Below are positions 34,341-45,594 of a stretch of DNA of 64,000 nt, piece after piece. Position numbers and translations under genes: made by a program. The stretch covers positions 57,978,444 to 58,042,443 of the forward strand of contig NW_026623067.1 of NCBI RefSeq assembly GCF_023065955.2. Direction: 5' to 3'. The notes under the pieces were generated by a model, which searched no databases, was not told the DNA's origin, and was given only the letters and a program-made list of their open reading frames with translations. How positions within the stretch are numbered: position 1 is the stretch's first letter; every line of letters starts with the position of its first letter. This DNA is from Ursus arctos (taxonomy: Eukaryota; Chordata; Mammalia; Carnivora; Ursidae).

Positions 34341-34735
34341 GGGACTTTATTTCCCTCCCGTGTAACTGGTGGAAGGTGAGCAGCCCAATTGGGCAGCACA
34401 GCATTGCTGCACATGAACGGTCAGGGACCCACGCTCCTCTGGTTGTGCTGTCCCACCATCCCAGGCCACGGTCTTCACCCACCCGGTCAGAGCTGTCTCC
34501 ACAGCCAAAGTCCAGCGAGCAGAAAGGGACAAGAGGGTAGGCAGGAGGCCCACTGCACCTAAAAGACCTGGCCCTGGAGGTGGCACACATCACTTGTGTT
34601 CACATTCTGTAAATGAGAACATTATCACATGGCCTAACCCAACTCCAAGGAAGACCAGGAATCTGTTCTACTGAAGTGGTGGTGCACCCAGAAAGAAAAG
34701 GTATTTTGATGAACAACTAACTCCTTCTACCACAC
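34341..34735. repeat. repeat-like sequence, family not assigned
   Basis: The block ggggactttatttccctccc, then ttatcacatggcctaaccca, resembles the ends of old LTR or LINE relics, and may be an extension of the LTR or a separate element. Frames of 71-108 codons on both strands are unconvincing. Confidence 0.3.
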
Positions 34736-34895
34736 ACATAGAGACTAGTTTTAATTATGTAAATACTATTATATACAGTAGATATTAAAATGTAATATAC
34801 ATTATATATGCACATGATAAATTATATAATACTATATACACTAGGTATAATAAAAATATATACTATACAGTAATAGATAATATTATATACTGTGC
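34736..34895. repeat. AT-rich TATA-type low-complexity tract
   Basis: About 160 bp composed almost entirely of A and T with repeated atatata/tatact patterns and many short self-complementary words. It may form cruciforms; no longer perfect palindrome was found. Confidence 0.85.
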
Positions 34896-36084
34896 TGCTG
34901 ATCCCCAAGTCCTAAAAATAGAATAAAGGAACCACTAAAAATGAGCTGAGTTATCCTGCAAACCAAAGGCAGGAGCAGCCAAGTGCGATGAAAAAATGAA
35001 TTGAATGCTTCCAGATTTAAGATTCTTTGTGCCAATAAATAAATAAATAAACTACTACTGTAATAACAAACCCCAGGATCTTTCCCAACTAAAACTCATA
35101 ATTGATTACAAGCTGTTGCCTACAGCATCGAGTTACATTTTGCCTTACCAACTAAATGCCTCAGTAGTTAAAGTGATTTTGTTTGAGATTCACATGGATT
35201 AAATAGCCTAGAACACATCCACCCTAGACTTAATCTAAAAGAGAGGAGATTTGGTTCAAATGTTGCTTCTCAGCATGTCAGGAAATGTTTTCTTCAATTA
35301 AGTAATCTTATTTTAGAGTTAGCTCTGTGCCAAGAAAATAAACAATATATCTTTCATGAACACATCCACTCTGTTGTATAAAAACTTTTATTTTCTGGGA
35401 GGCTGCTCTTGGAATTTGTACACATAATGAGATCAGAGCTGGAAAAATCCTGTTTTCTTTAGTATTTAATGGCTTTGGAAACTATAAGGGAGCCATGTGA
35501 CACAGTGTATTGACAGAGCTCTGTGAACAAGTGAGTATCAAAGATCAACAGATAATCTTCTTTTCCCCCAAAAAACTGCAGTTTTACAGGAACACTGCAT
35601 TAAGTACAGTGGGATGTTTCCACTCAATCTTGAGCTGCATAAAAATTAGTTTCAAGAGAATCTGGTGCCGATCACAGACCAAATGCTGTTATGCTTTCAA
35701 CACATTTTAAGGGATTAGGCATTATGGCTATGTGCTTCCAAGATCAAGTTGCAAGAGTGGGAAGTCAGGCAAAACTCTTAAGAGCCAAGGGCCTGTCTAC
35801 CTAAAGGATGGCATTCACTGTAGAAGGCAGAAGGCTAGAGGACTCCTTGGAGGTCTCTGCCCCCACCCCCAGAGGAAGGCTCTGGCTGGAGACCTGGAGC
35901 AGGAGAGAGAGTTGCGCTCTCCTGCTCCACCTCCCGCTGTTCCCAACATCCTCTGTTCCCAACACACTCTGTTCCCTACACACTCTGCTAGGCTCCAGGA
36001 ACACCAAACGATTCGCACATCCCCAGATGTGCAGTGCAGCTTCTCTTTCCCATGCTGTGTATAGGCTACTTTCCCCCACGAAAA
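34896..36084. other. unique non-coding sequence
   Basis: AT-rich to about 35700, then moderately GC-rich. (AATA)n at about 35034-35052. A 35500-35720 stretch is repeat-free. The 127-codon frame at 35808-36191 runs into an L2 relic and is not a gene. Confidence 0.45.
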
Positions 36085-36295
36085 CTCCTCATTGTCCTAC
36101 ACCACTCAGCTCTAGCATCACCTCGTCTCAGAAGCCCAGGCAGTTACTCTCTCCTCTTAATTTTTTTTTTTTTTACTGTCTTCCCTGCTAATGAGCTTCT
36201 TAAAAGCAAGAAACCCTATTGATATTGTTTATCTTACATTCTCGTTGCCTAACAGATCCAGACTCATGGTGGGCACATAATATGTGTTTATGAAA
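36085..36295 (+). repeat. L2 3' fragment
   Basis: Blocks ttccctgctaatgagcttct, aagcaagaaaccctattgat, tcacgttgcct-like variant ctcgttgcctaacag and gtgggcacataatatgtgtt follow the L2 3' order, with a T run at about 36161-36174 in the middle. Ancient relic. Confidence 0.65.
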
Positions 36296-36867
36296 GAAAC
36301 AAGAAAATGTTAAATCTAAAAATGTGGGATAAGGGAACGTCCTGATTAGCCAACTGTGGCTCCCTCTCTGACATAGTAAAGGGCCAGTCCCAGAGTTCAC
36401 TGAGGAAGAAGGAAAGAAAAATTGCTCTGATCTTTCACATTCTCTCCTCCACCTGTACTTGGGTCAACCAAGACAAATAGTTAGCCCCCCTTGTGTTTCC
36501 TTCATCACCCACGGAATGCATTAATAAACATTTGCTAGTAGGAACTACACGGCAAACCCTCCACCCTTAGAACCATGGTGGTACATTCCCTTTAAGGACA
36601 TGTCCCAGAACAAGCACTAGGTGAGGGAGCAGCACAGAAGAAAACTTTCCCAGACCTTTCTGGAAGAGCTTTAACCTCTTCAGAAGTAAGAGTTGACTTT
36701 GCTTTGCCTGCTTTTTTTAAGCACAGAGTTTAGATGGAAACTTAGGACAGAGCATGGGAGGTCCAGCCATAACAGACTCATCAGACTCATATGCACTGTT
36801 CCATCACTCCCAACAACTGTTCCGTGGGCCTCTCCAAGTGAGAGTGACCAAGATGAAGGGCAGAGAA

Positions 36868-37020
36868 CCCTGGGGTGGCAATCAGGAGACCTGCATCTAA
36901 GTCCTGACTCTGCCGCTCTTTGTACCACCTTCGGCCGTCCTCTTAATTCCCTGGGCCTCGGTTTTCTCACCTTTTAATGGGAGCTACAATATCCACTCGA
37001 TCACTTTATCGTGAGGTGCT
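36868..37020 (+). repeat. MIR-like SINE
   Basis: Sense order: caggagacctgcatctaagt, cctgactctgccgctctttg, ctgggcctcggttttctcac. Diverged MIR. Confidence 0.7.
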
Positions 37021-37737
37021 AAGCCTTGAAAAACCTGGTTTCCACAAAATCTTTTAAAATGTACAAGTGCCATACCACTGTGTGGCTCATCTCCCACTTG
37101 TCAGTATTCTACCTCCCAGCCCTCTGGGCTTCTCACTAGTCCACAGACACACCGGGTACAGCCACACCTTGCCCACTCAGGCCCCTTTCACCGATGGAGC
37201 CATTTCCCTCATTAAAATTCTCCTGTTTGGCTAACACAACCCGTGACATCATGCAGATCTCAGGAACCCCCGAGATGGAGGGACAAAAAGGAACTCCAGT
37301 GTGATGTTCTTCCCCAGAACTCAACTCTATTCCAACCATGAGAAAAACATCAGTCAAATCCAGCTTGGGGGACAGGATATGAGGCCAGTATTCCTCCAGG
37401 CTCTCAAGGTCATGGAAACAAGCAAAGACTGAGAAACCGTCTTCGACCAGAGAAGACTGAAGAACTGTGACAACTAAATGCAACATGGCTCCCTGAAATG
37501 GATCCTGAAAAAGAGGACATTAACGGAAAAACTGGTGACATCTCTGAGAGCATGGAGTACAGGTGAGAGTAATGTATCACTGTTGGTTTCTTGGTTTTAC
37601 AACTGTATTGTGGAAACATAAGATGTTGAGGATGGGGAAAACCAAGTCAGAGATATGTGACAGCACCCTGTGCTATTTCTATAACTTTCTGTGTATTTAA
37701 ACTTGATCTAAAATTAAAAAATGTACTTAAACCAAAT

Positions 37738-37985
37738 TCTACACTTCAGGGTCAAGTTTCATCCAAATACCACCTCCCTTGTGGTGCCTTACTGAATCCT
37801 CCATTTAGCTCTGACCTTTCCTTCTTCTAAATCCTCCTCGTACTTTGCTTCGTCCTTAAATGGCATCCTAAATGTTAGTTATTTGTGTACCATTCAACCC
37901 TCCCCCCCACACAGAGGCACACACTGATCTCCGAGCAACTGCAGGTGATTTTCCTGACACATGACAAATAGCTCACGAGTGTTTA
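37738..37985 (+). repeat. L2-like 3' fragment
   Basis: Blocks agtttcatccaaataccacc and ggtgccttactgaatcctcc at the left and cacatgacaaatagctcacg at the right are in L2 3' order. It leads straight into a TGGA/ATGG microsatellite, which fits growth from an L2-type gaatgaatg tail. Confidence 0.6.
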
Positions 37986-37986
37986 T

Positions 37987-38023
37987 GAATGGATGGATGG
38001 ATGGATGGATGGATGGATGGATG
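37987..38023 (+). repeat. (ATGG)n microsatellite
   Basis: About nine ATGG units without interruption, at the 3' end of an L2 relic. Confidence 0.95.
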
Positions 38024-38029
38024 AATTGC

Positions 38030-38400
38030 AGCGGGCTGTGCTGTCAAAGTGCAGAGTTACTGCAGCTTGCTCGTCCTCTCCAGGCTGAGCTGCACAAGAC
38101 ATTTGCTCAAAACAGAATTTATTCTGTGGACTAAGGCAATGTCTGTTAATAGAAGCATTACCATATATTTGCAAAACACCTTGCATTCTAGACTTTTAAA
38201 GCGATTTAGAAACCACGACTTCTTAATCTTCACGCACGCTCCCCTCACATGAAATGCTTTGGGCATAATTTAGTAATCCAAACTGTACATACCACAGGAG
38301 ATTTGAAAAGTGCCTAATTAAAGATACAATGCTGTGCTCACCTTATCCTGGGCTTAAATCCATTGAAATTAGTGAGCGTTTGGATTCAGAGAAGGAAGAA
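38030..38400. promoter_or_regulatory. candidate conserved non-coding element
   Basis: Unique, repeat-free block. It has a perfect 7-bp inverted repeat with a 2-nt spacer (acagaat at 38112-38118, attctgt at 38121-38127), a homeodomain-type taattaaa at about 38316, and retained CpGs (aaagcgatttag, cacgacttct, cacgcacgc). Frames of 67-69 codons exist on both strands but with no known motif. Enhancer-like; conservation untested. Confidence 0.35.
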
Positions 38401-38734
38401 TTGAGGCATTTTTATAGCTGTGGATTTGAAAGGATTTGGGGCATCAGTACACTAGGCTTGAATGAGAAAAACAGGCTAAAAATCAGCAATAAATAAGATG
38501 GTTGGAAGGCAAACAGGATGTCAGAATTAAGAGAGAAAATTGGAAACGAATGAAAGCGTCACACTGAACTGCTAAATCAAAGACATAGGAGAGGCCAGCA
38601 TGCAGGGAACGGGCGGGTAACTGAAAGAGAGAAAGGATGTTGTCTTAGCCTAATTTCCTCCTTTCTAAAAAGCAGAGTTTGAGGTGTTGCTTAGCATGTA
38701 GGTGGTTTACTGGGGTTTTTTTTTTAAGGTACTT

Positions 38735-38971
38735 TTATTTTTTTTTTAAGATTTATTTATTTATTTTAGAGAGAGGGAGGGAGGGCAAAAGAGAGAGCGT
38801 GTATGCGCACAAGTGGGGGCAGGGTAGAGGGAGAAAGAGAGAGAATCTCAAGCAGGACCAACCGTCCCCCCTCACTGAGCCGATACAGGGCTCCATCCCC
38901 GACCGTGAGATCATGACCTGAGCCAAAACCAAGTGTCTGCCGCTCAACCAGACTGAGCCACCCAGGCGCCC
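38735..38971 (-). mobile_element. carnivoran SINE (SINEC), antisense
   Basis: Reverse-complement SINE: ttttttaagatttatttatt tail, gggagggagggcaaaagaga, then gagatcatgacctgagcc and a head gagccacccaggcgccc ending at 38971. A longer purine-rich body than its neighbours. The target duplication looks imperfect (a ttttaagg word at about 38723 and at about 38972). Confidence 0.92.
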
Positions 38972-40770
38972 TTTTAAGGAGGTTTACTTTTAAATGTGAA
39001 CCCAAATAACAGGAACGGAAAACTGAGAAGCATGGCACTGGCTGCTTCGTGTTCTCATGGGGGAGAGAATTCAACTTTGAATGTAATCTGTATTAACTGG
39101 GAATGTACATGATTGGGGTAAGTTGCTATTGTAGTCATGCACATGGTAAACCATCCAGGGCGGTTTAGCTACATTTTGTATGTTGTAAAGAGAAGTTCCA
39201 AAAGCAAATTTCATAGGTTGGAAATTCCTATGACAATGAGTGCAAGGTAAACTGCCCTCATCGTTTAACTCCTCCAGGTTACTTGGGTGCTGCTTTAAAA
39301 GCTGAGGTACCCATCAGCCTGCCAGGTCCAGGGGCACTAGTACTTTTTTGCTACTAGCATCATGACTTTCACTTCTAAACCAACTAAAGAAAAGCCCAGC
39401 CCTCGGGAAAACAGCAATTACTACCACCACTGTGTTAGTGGGAAGGGATTCAGTTGTCCTCCCAGATTGTTGTATGTCACAGTGACCTGCTCTGTGACAG
39501 CTACCTTGCAAAAGCGGCCACATTACACGATTGTAACAGTTGCTCGATGACATTACTTCAGCCTTTTCCTCTGAGCTGTTCATCCAAACATGGTCAGATT
39601 AGGGGGCTGGAGGTTTCAGAGGTCAAACAAGAACTCCAGCTGTCAGAAACAGAACTCTTCAGAGACAGCGGGTCTGGACCTCTATTAGCATCACTGCTGC
39701 TGCTATTGTTTCCGTGGTGTGGTGGCCCAGACTCTCAAAGTGCCTCAGGGCCATCAGCTCTCTTTCTTCCTTCCCCCTCTGCTGTCTGCGGCGGTGGTGG
39801 TCACGGTGTGGGGTGATTTGAGAAAGGTGATTTGAATGAGCTCCCCACAGCTGCTCTAGCAGCCAAAACCCAAGCTGGCTGGGAAACACAGACCCAAGAT
39901 GAGCACTTCGGGCCACCAAGGCACTAGGAGTTAGTGCGACAAGGCCTCAAGGTTCACCAGAGAGCCACTTCCTCTCCCAGAACCTTCCCACATGTTCGAG
40001 CCCTGTGAGAGCAGCCTGCCCCTGGAGTCAGTGACCCGTTTCTGCTTCCAAATGGCCAAGTGACCGCAGGTAACCCGTAATCTCCCCAGACCTCAGTTTC
40101 CTCTTCTATAAATTGTGAGCAGAGGATTAGAAGGTCTTTCAGCTCCAAGATGTTATGATGTAAAAATCTTGCCAAGACAAATCTCTTAAGTTTGTTTTCT
40201 TGTATGTCCACACCTCCCTCTTCTATATTTGTTCTGCACATGGAAAATATCTGATGCCTCACCCTTCCTCACCCTCACCAGACACTTGAGAAAATCTGGA
40301 ATGTTTCTTCTATAAAAGAGCTTGAGCCATATTTTCTACACATTTGGCTCCACTTTGCCAGTGAAATCCCTGCCACTTCTTCAAATCATAGGAATAAGCA
40401 CTGCACCCGGAAGATAACTGATGCTCATCGGGTTCCTTCAACGTTGTATCAAACTCGGTTATTTCAGACATCTTTTTTTCCTGTGGATCAGAAGATGGTT
40501 GCCAGCCTATCTAATTATCTCTGATTCACATCAAGGGAATTTGAAGTAGGATGTTTCTCATGGGGAGAAAAAAATCTTTGTTTTGAGAATTCCTTTGCCC
40601 ATTCTGGCCCAACAGAATTTCAGGTGACAACCCTTGGGCAGAGTGGCGAAAGTACATTTTTATTTCCATAGATGTTATTTATTATCAGAAGATCGTGGGG
40701 AGTTGGTTGGGGAATGGTGGCTAAAATCATCTCTTTTGCTCCAATCTTGAAAGAAGATTAAAAACTCTCT
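38972..40770. other. unique sequence with one weak MIR-like block
   Basis: About 40020-40160 has a MIR-like order (ccagacctcagtttcctctt, then ataaattgtgagcagaggat). The 120-codon frame at 39454-39816 has no recognisable motif. A CpG-containing (GGC/GGT) patch lies at 39785-39812. Nothing else is recognised. Confidence 0.45.
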
Positions 40771-40787
40771 AAGATAGTTCTCTTCAG

Positions 40788-40986
40788 GAGGCGCCTCGGT
40801 GGCTCAGTTGTTAAGCGGCTACCTTAGGCTCAGGGAGTTATCCTAGGGTCCTGAGATCAAGCCCACATCCGGCTCCCCGCTCAGTGGGAAGCCTGCTTCT
40901 CCCTCTCCCACTCCCCCTTCTGGTGTTCCCTCTCTCGCTGTGTCTCTCTCTGTTCAAAAAAAGAATAAAATCTTAAAAAAAAAAAA
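40788..40986 (+). mobile_element. carnivoran SINE (SINEC), first of a same-site pair
   Basis: Head aggcgcctcggtggctcagt, diverged B-box region (cctgagatcaagcccac), gctccccgctcagtgggaag middle, CT-rich tail and poly-A. Bounded by copies 1 (40771-40786) and 2 (40987-41002) of aagatagttctcttca. More mutated than the young copies, for example in its head and B box. Confidence 0.93.
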
Positions 40987-41003
40987 AAGATAGTTCTCTT
41001 CAT

Positions 41004-41199
41004 TGGGGTACCTGGGGGGGGGGGGTCAGTCAGTTAAGCATCTGCCTTCAGCTCAGGTCATGATCCCAGGGTTCTGAGATTGAGCCCCAGATCAGGCTCC
41101 CTGCTCAGTGGGGAGTCTGCTTCTCTCTCTCCCTCTGCCCCTCCCCCGACTTGTGCTCTCTTCCCCCCTCTCAAATAAATAAAATCTTAAAAAAAAAAA
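41004..41199 (+). mobile_element. carnivoran SINE (SINEC), second of a same-site pair
   Basis: Head ggggtacctgg runs into a 12-G tract (41014-41025), then cagtcagttaagcatctgcc, gttctgagattgagccccag, gctccctgctcagtggggag, a CT-rich tail and poly-A. Bounded by copies 2 (40987-41002) and 3 (41200-41215) of aagatagttctcttca. Sequence clearly different from its neighbour. Confidence 0.93.
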
Positions 41200-41242
41200 A
41201 AGATAGTTCTCTTCATCTAGAATCCACCAGAAGTATGAATTC

Positions 41243-41345
41243 TTATTTTTCTTTTTTTTAATGTTCAATTAGCCAGCATATAGTACATCATTAGTTTCTG
41301 ATGTAGTGTTCAATGATTCATTAGTTACATATAACACCCAATGCG
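41243..41345 (-). repeat. carnivoran L1 3' end, antisense
   Basis: T-rich left end, then ttcaattagccagcatatag, tacatcattagtttctgatg, then gattcattagttacatataa and caccca. Reverse complement of the terminus seen in sense orientation at 6421-6517. Strongly 5'-truncated. Confidence 0.85.
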
Positions 41346-41960
41346 CCTGATGGCCACGTCAGCCTGAAGATACAGAACATCACAATGACAGAGGACGTTT
41401 TCCAGTGTAGTGAGAATCCTCCCTGAGCTGCTTTCCTCTGGAAACCTTAGAAGTGGCCCACAATAGCATGTGCTCAGTTCTGATGTGTAGTGTTGTTGCT
41501 GCTTGGCTGGTGCTGGACTGATCTTAATTCTCTTCCTGACCATGCAAGAAGAAAAATGCAGTGGTTAAAATGAATCATGTTCACTGGGACGCACCAATGG
41601 CAAAGGTGCAGGGAGCGAGACAGTCAGTTCGTCGCAGGACCCTCTGCTTTGACGCACTGATGACATGGCTCTTTGGGTCAGAAAACAGTGAGGGCATATG
41701 CCAGGATGCCCTGACGTCAGAAGATCTGGGGGCTGTGCTGAAGGGAGGAAAATTAATATGACAGCCAGTGTGTTTTTAGAAAGGAGTTAAAAAATCAATG
41801 TGAGGTCTTCCTTATTTGTGTACCAAGCATGCCCAGAACTTTCTTCCTTTTGGATTCTTTAAATTTTGTTTTGTTTTGTTTTGTTTTTGGCTCACTGATG
41901 ATACATGAAGAAGTTTCTTTTCAATACGAAAGTGAAAAGCATTTCTCTGTGTTTGGACAC
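41346..41960. other. unique non-coding sequence
   Basis: No repeat except a (GTTTT)n stretch at about 41867-41888. No gene recognised. Confidence 0.45.
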
Positions 41961-41964
41961 CTTG

Positions 41965-42110
41965 GATGTGAATTCATTTTGCAGTCTTGACCCAGAGGAG
42001 CTGGTTCTATTCCCAGCTCCACCAAGCGAGTCATTGATCCTCTCTGGACCTTATTTTGTCATCTAAAAAAACATAAGGGGTTTGGAATAGACCATCTTTT
42101 GCAGCACTGG
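41965..42110 (+). repeat. MIR-like SINE
   Basis: Order cagtcttgacccagaggagc, gttctattcccagctccacc, tgatcctctctggaccttat, ataaggggtttggaatagac. Diverged MIR. Confidence 0.55.
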
Positions 42111-42364
42111 CTACATAATTTGCAGGTTTGGTATAAAATAAAAATAGAGGGCCTAAAGTTCAGAAATGATTAAGACTTTCAGGAGAACAACAATAGAGTA
42201 TTAAGCCAAGTGTGGGGCCCTTCTATGCGTGGGGCCCCGGGGGCCAAACAGGTCACACACACAGGTCAAAGCTGGCCTTGATCTTTCCCATGCCTTGTCC
42301 AGCGCCAAACGTTTCTGATATCAAGGCATTCTTTTTTATTCTCCATACTGCACAATCCTCATGC

Positions 42365-42385
42365 AAAAAAAAAAAAAAAAAAAAA
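42365..42385 (+). repeat. 21-base A run
   Basis: Pure A tract. It could be the tail of an old retro-insertion, but no recognisable retrocopy precedes it. It generates the Lys-rich frame at 42361-42687. Confidence 0.95.
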
Positions 42386-42389
42386 GCGA

Positions 42390-43675
42390 AAACAAAACCA
42401 AAAACCTTGAGTGGCATTTTTTTTTGCTTCAAATCTATCTCACTTTTACTTTTCATGTTCCTTTGACCATAAGTTGTACCTCAGCCCTTCCTGACTTCAT
42501 TTTATTCTCCAAGATGGATTTTCTTCTTTCCTGTCTAAAACATCCAGATGACCTTTGCTTTGGGCTTTTTCTAAATCACCATATGTTAGATAATTGTGCC
42601 CAAAGGAATTACTTCCAGAGTGGCCTAAACACAAAAGAAAAACACACAGCCAACTTTTTCTCTAGAGCAGTGCAAACATTTCCTTAAACCTAAGTGTCTC
42701 AAGAGGAAAATTGACAGAATAAACCTTTCACCCAGCGAGCTGACTGCATAGTGCTTATACAGAATCCTTCTTGCATTTTTATATCCCTGATTTATCTACT
42801 GTTTTGCCAATAAAAGCAGTCATGTTCTTTGATTTAAGTTTTTTAGAATGGAAAAGTGGCCAGAGAAAATGACTTGGTTGAGTGTTTTATTAACGGAAAG
42901 AACTGATATGCCAGCAACAATCCAAGTTCTTTGCCCCTTCTCTATCATGTTACACCATAATATAGCACCAATCTGAGAAGTAGATTGCAAATCAAATGCT
43001 AGAAAATCAATGGCTTTTCAGATACTAGGTTCACTAAAGTGCCAACCATAAAACATAAAGAAACTTCAGCACTGAGAAGCGAAATCTATTCATATAATTT
43101 AACAATTACAAAGCAACGACCAAAAATGAGGGGATTCTCTTAACACCTTATGAGGAAATAAGTTTGTTTTCTTGCATAAGTTTTTCTGCTAGGTTCTAAT
43201 TACTGAAGTCTCATCCAAGTAGATGAAGTCCCTGTACAAAATTTTACCATTCCTTCCAATCAATGGAAAAATCAGATTTACTCTTCAAGCTAACCTGTAG
43301 AATTTTAAGAGGAGGAAGTGACTTCAAAGCTATTCTGCCTGACAACACAACCTCAAAATGAATTTATTTTCTGTTTAGAAAGTTTGGGGTATTCCACTTA
43401 TTATCAAAAACAAGTACATTGACTCTTTTTCCTGAATCATATAAAAAATCAAAAGCCCATTTGTCTCAAATACTCAAGGATCATGTACGTCTTATTTTGA
43501 AGGACAGGTTAGGGCAAGGATGTTATAAACACTAATAAACCGCTGTCTAGTTTATGACAGCTCCCAATACTTGAATACCAATATCCTTCGGAATATGAGC
43601 CAACAAGTTCGTAGAACGATAAATGCCTGTATTGAGAGCTCGCCTACAGCTCTGCCTAATGGCAGCATTATACCT
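42390..43675. other. unique AT-rich sequence
   Basis: No named repeat. 42780-42930 and 43540-43675 look repeat-free and compositionally even, so could hold regulatory elements, but no specific motif cluster stands out. No coding potential. Confidence 0.45.
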
Positions 43676-43679
43676 AAAC

Positions 43680-44110
43680 CCCTGTATTAACTGACTAGGG
43701 CTGCAATGACAAGGTACCAAAACTGCATGGCTTCAAACAAGAGAAGTGTATTTTCGTGTAATTCCAGAGGCGAGAAGTCCAAAACCAAGGTGTCGGTGGG
43801 CCCTGCTCTCTGAAGACTCCAGAGAGGACCCTCCCTTGCCTCCCGCTTCGCGCATTACTGGCGCTGCATCACCCCAGTCTCTGCCTCCATCGTCACAGCG
43901 CCTTCTCCTCTTTTTATGAGGACCAGGTGTATTGATGTGCGGACGCTGCTCTAACAAAATATGATAAACGGGGGGGGGGGTGGCTTACACAACAGACGTT
44001 CTTCCTCACGGTTCTGGCTCTGGAGGCTAGAAATCTGAGATCAAGGCACTGGCCTATTTGGAAGGACATGAATTTGGAGGGACACTTTCAACCTCATACA
44101 TGTCCCTAAA
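43680..44110 (-). repeat. MLT1-like LTR fragments, antisense, probably two pieces
   Basis: A first reverse-oriented MaLR-type block (tagggctgcaatgacaagg to ccttctcctctttttatgag, about 43695-43925) is followed by a second start-like block (ctctaacaaaatatgataaa at about 43950, an 11-G run at 43970-43980, then ctctggaggctagaaatctg) and a terminal-like gaatttggagggacact at about 44069. The repeated start indicates two insertions or a local rearrangement. Confidence 0.6.
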
Positions 44111-44237
44111 TAAATGGTAATCTCTTCTCTGTTTAAATGAAATAAAATAACCCAAAATGTCTTAATGAGATGTTCCAGAAAAGAAAAGCTCGGTGAGTCC
44201 CCGACGAATCCATTCCGTTCAGTCATCCAACCCATCA

Positions 44238-44428
44238 GTTCTCAAAGTATGATCTCAGGACCATTTGCCCCAATTCAACTTTGGGAGGGGCTGATGAAAA
44301 ATGCAGATTCTTAGGCTCCACTCCAGAGCCACCAAGTCAGAACTGCTAAGAGCAGAGGCCAGGAACTTGCATTTTAAACAAGTTCATGGGGATGGGGCGG
44401 GGGGTGTGCGCACTAAAATTTAAGAACC
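44238..44428. repeat. MER5-like DNA transposon relic
   Basis: Blocks cagttctcaaagtatgatct, atgcagattcttaggctcca, aacttgcattttaaacaagt and aaaatttaagaaccactga, with ends related as inverted repeats (tctcaaa... and ...agaaccactg). hAT-Charlie type, non-coding. Confidence 0.7.
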
Positions 44429-44429
44429 A

Positions 44430-45594
44430 CTGATCCATAGTGTCAGAAAAGTCTGCTTGACATTCCCCACAGTGCTTCTTATATTCATTCTCTCTTTTTC
44501 TTTTCATTCTTCTCAGGTGAAATTGAAAACAGCTGGTCAACAATTTTTCTTTCTTTATAGTTGAACACCATTCTAAAGGTACTCCTCATTCCTTTCTCCC
44601 CCACGTGAAACCAAATAGTAGACACTCAAATAATATTCCTTAGGATGTGTTTCCTAATCATTAAATCATTTACAAACTCTGGTCAAATTCTTGTCATCTC
44701 CAGAATCACGACAATGCCTTTGGCCATGGAGAGAGATACCACTGTTTCATATTTCAGATTAGAAAAACCTGAAAGCTAAAGAAGTCACACTGAAGCCATC
44801 CTAACTGAAGTTATTTCTAGCCAAGAAACAAAGGTACGTACTTAAGTATTACTAGCCCACGAGGTAGAGACTGCCTCTAATTCCTCCTTCCTTCCTGTGA
44901 GCCCTTCGTGTCAAACTTTACGAGCGAGGAAACAAACCTGCCAGCTTCTGGGCCATGTGTGTTCTGAGCCCTGTGGTGGGGCATCAGGAGGACAAGCAGG
45001 TGATGAGACCAGAAAGGGGGTCAAGAGGGGAGACAAAGGCAACTTGGCAACTGAAGTGGAGCTTTTGCAAGGCTTAAGAACCAGTTGTTTCTTTTTGAGC
45101 AACACAACAAGAACGCTTGGGTGAGGGCCACACAGAGCACTGTGATTCTCCTCAGCCAGAGGTGTGCAAACTCTAGTGGTGATACGCACTATTTCGCAGC
45201 CTTGAGTTTTGCTCTCACGTGAAACAGAACTCCATGCTGACCATTCACATATGCATTCATCAAACATCCGTCAACATCCCCTGAGTACTCATAGTCTAGA
45301 CATGGAAAGCCAGAGTTACAACATAGACTATGAATAAGGGAGCTTCCAAAGAAGAAAGAAATGTGATGAGTTAGAGGGGAGGAAGAAAACAGGACATGCT
45401 TTTCAGATCTAAAACCATATTCACCAGTGAGAAGAAATGATTGAAGTGAGTCCCTCTGTGTGTGGGGGGGAGGGGGAGTCACATCACCTCAGCTAGCGTC
45501 ATTCACATATTTCCCATTCTACAGACAATTGTGACATTTTACTGAGAGGGTCTTTCTTAGTCTAACTAGAAAAGTGAATGGTTTTAATGGCTTA
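44430..45594. other. unique non-coding sequence
   Basis: No gene. The 118-codon frame at 44911-45267 minus has no recognisable domain. About 45220-45340 has a weak resemblance to the unassigned ancient repeat at 30390. Confidence 0.45.

Noticed and set aside
34736..34895. TATA-rich tract as a promoter or replication origin
   Set aside because: Low-complexity AT sequence without GC-rich or initiator context. Nothing beyond composition supports it.
42340..42390. Processed pseudogene ending in the 21-A run
   Set aside because: No recognisable coding sequence or poly-A signal precedes the run, and no flanking duplication was found.
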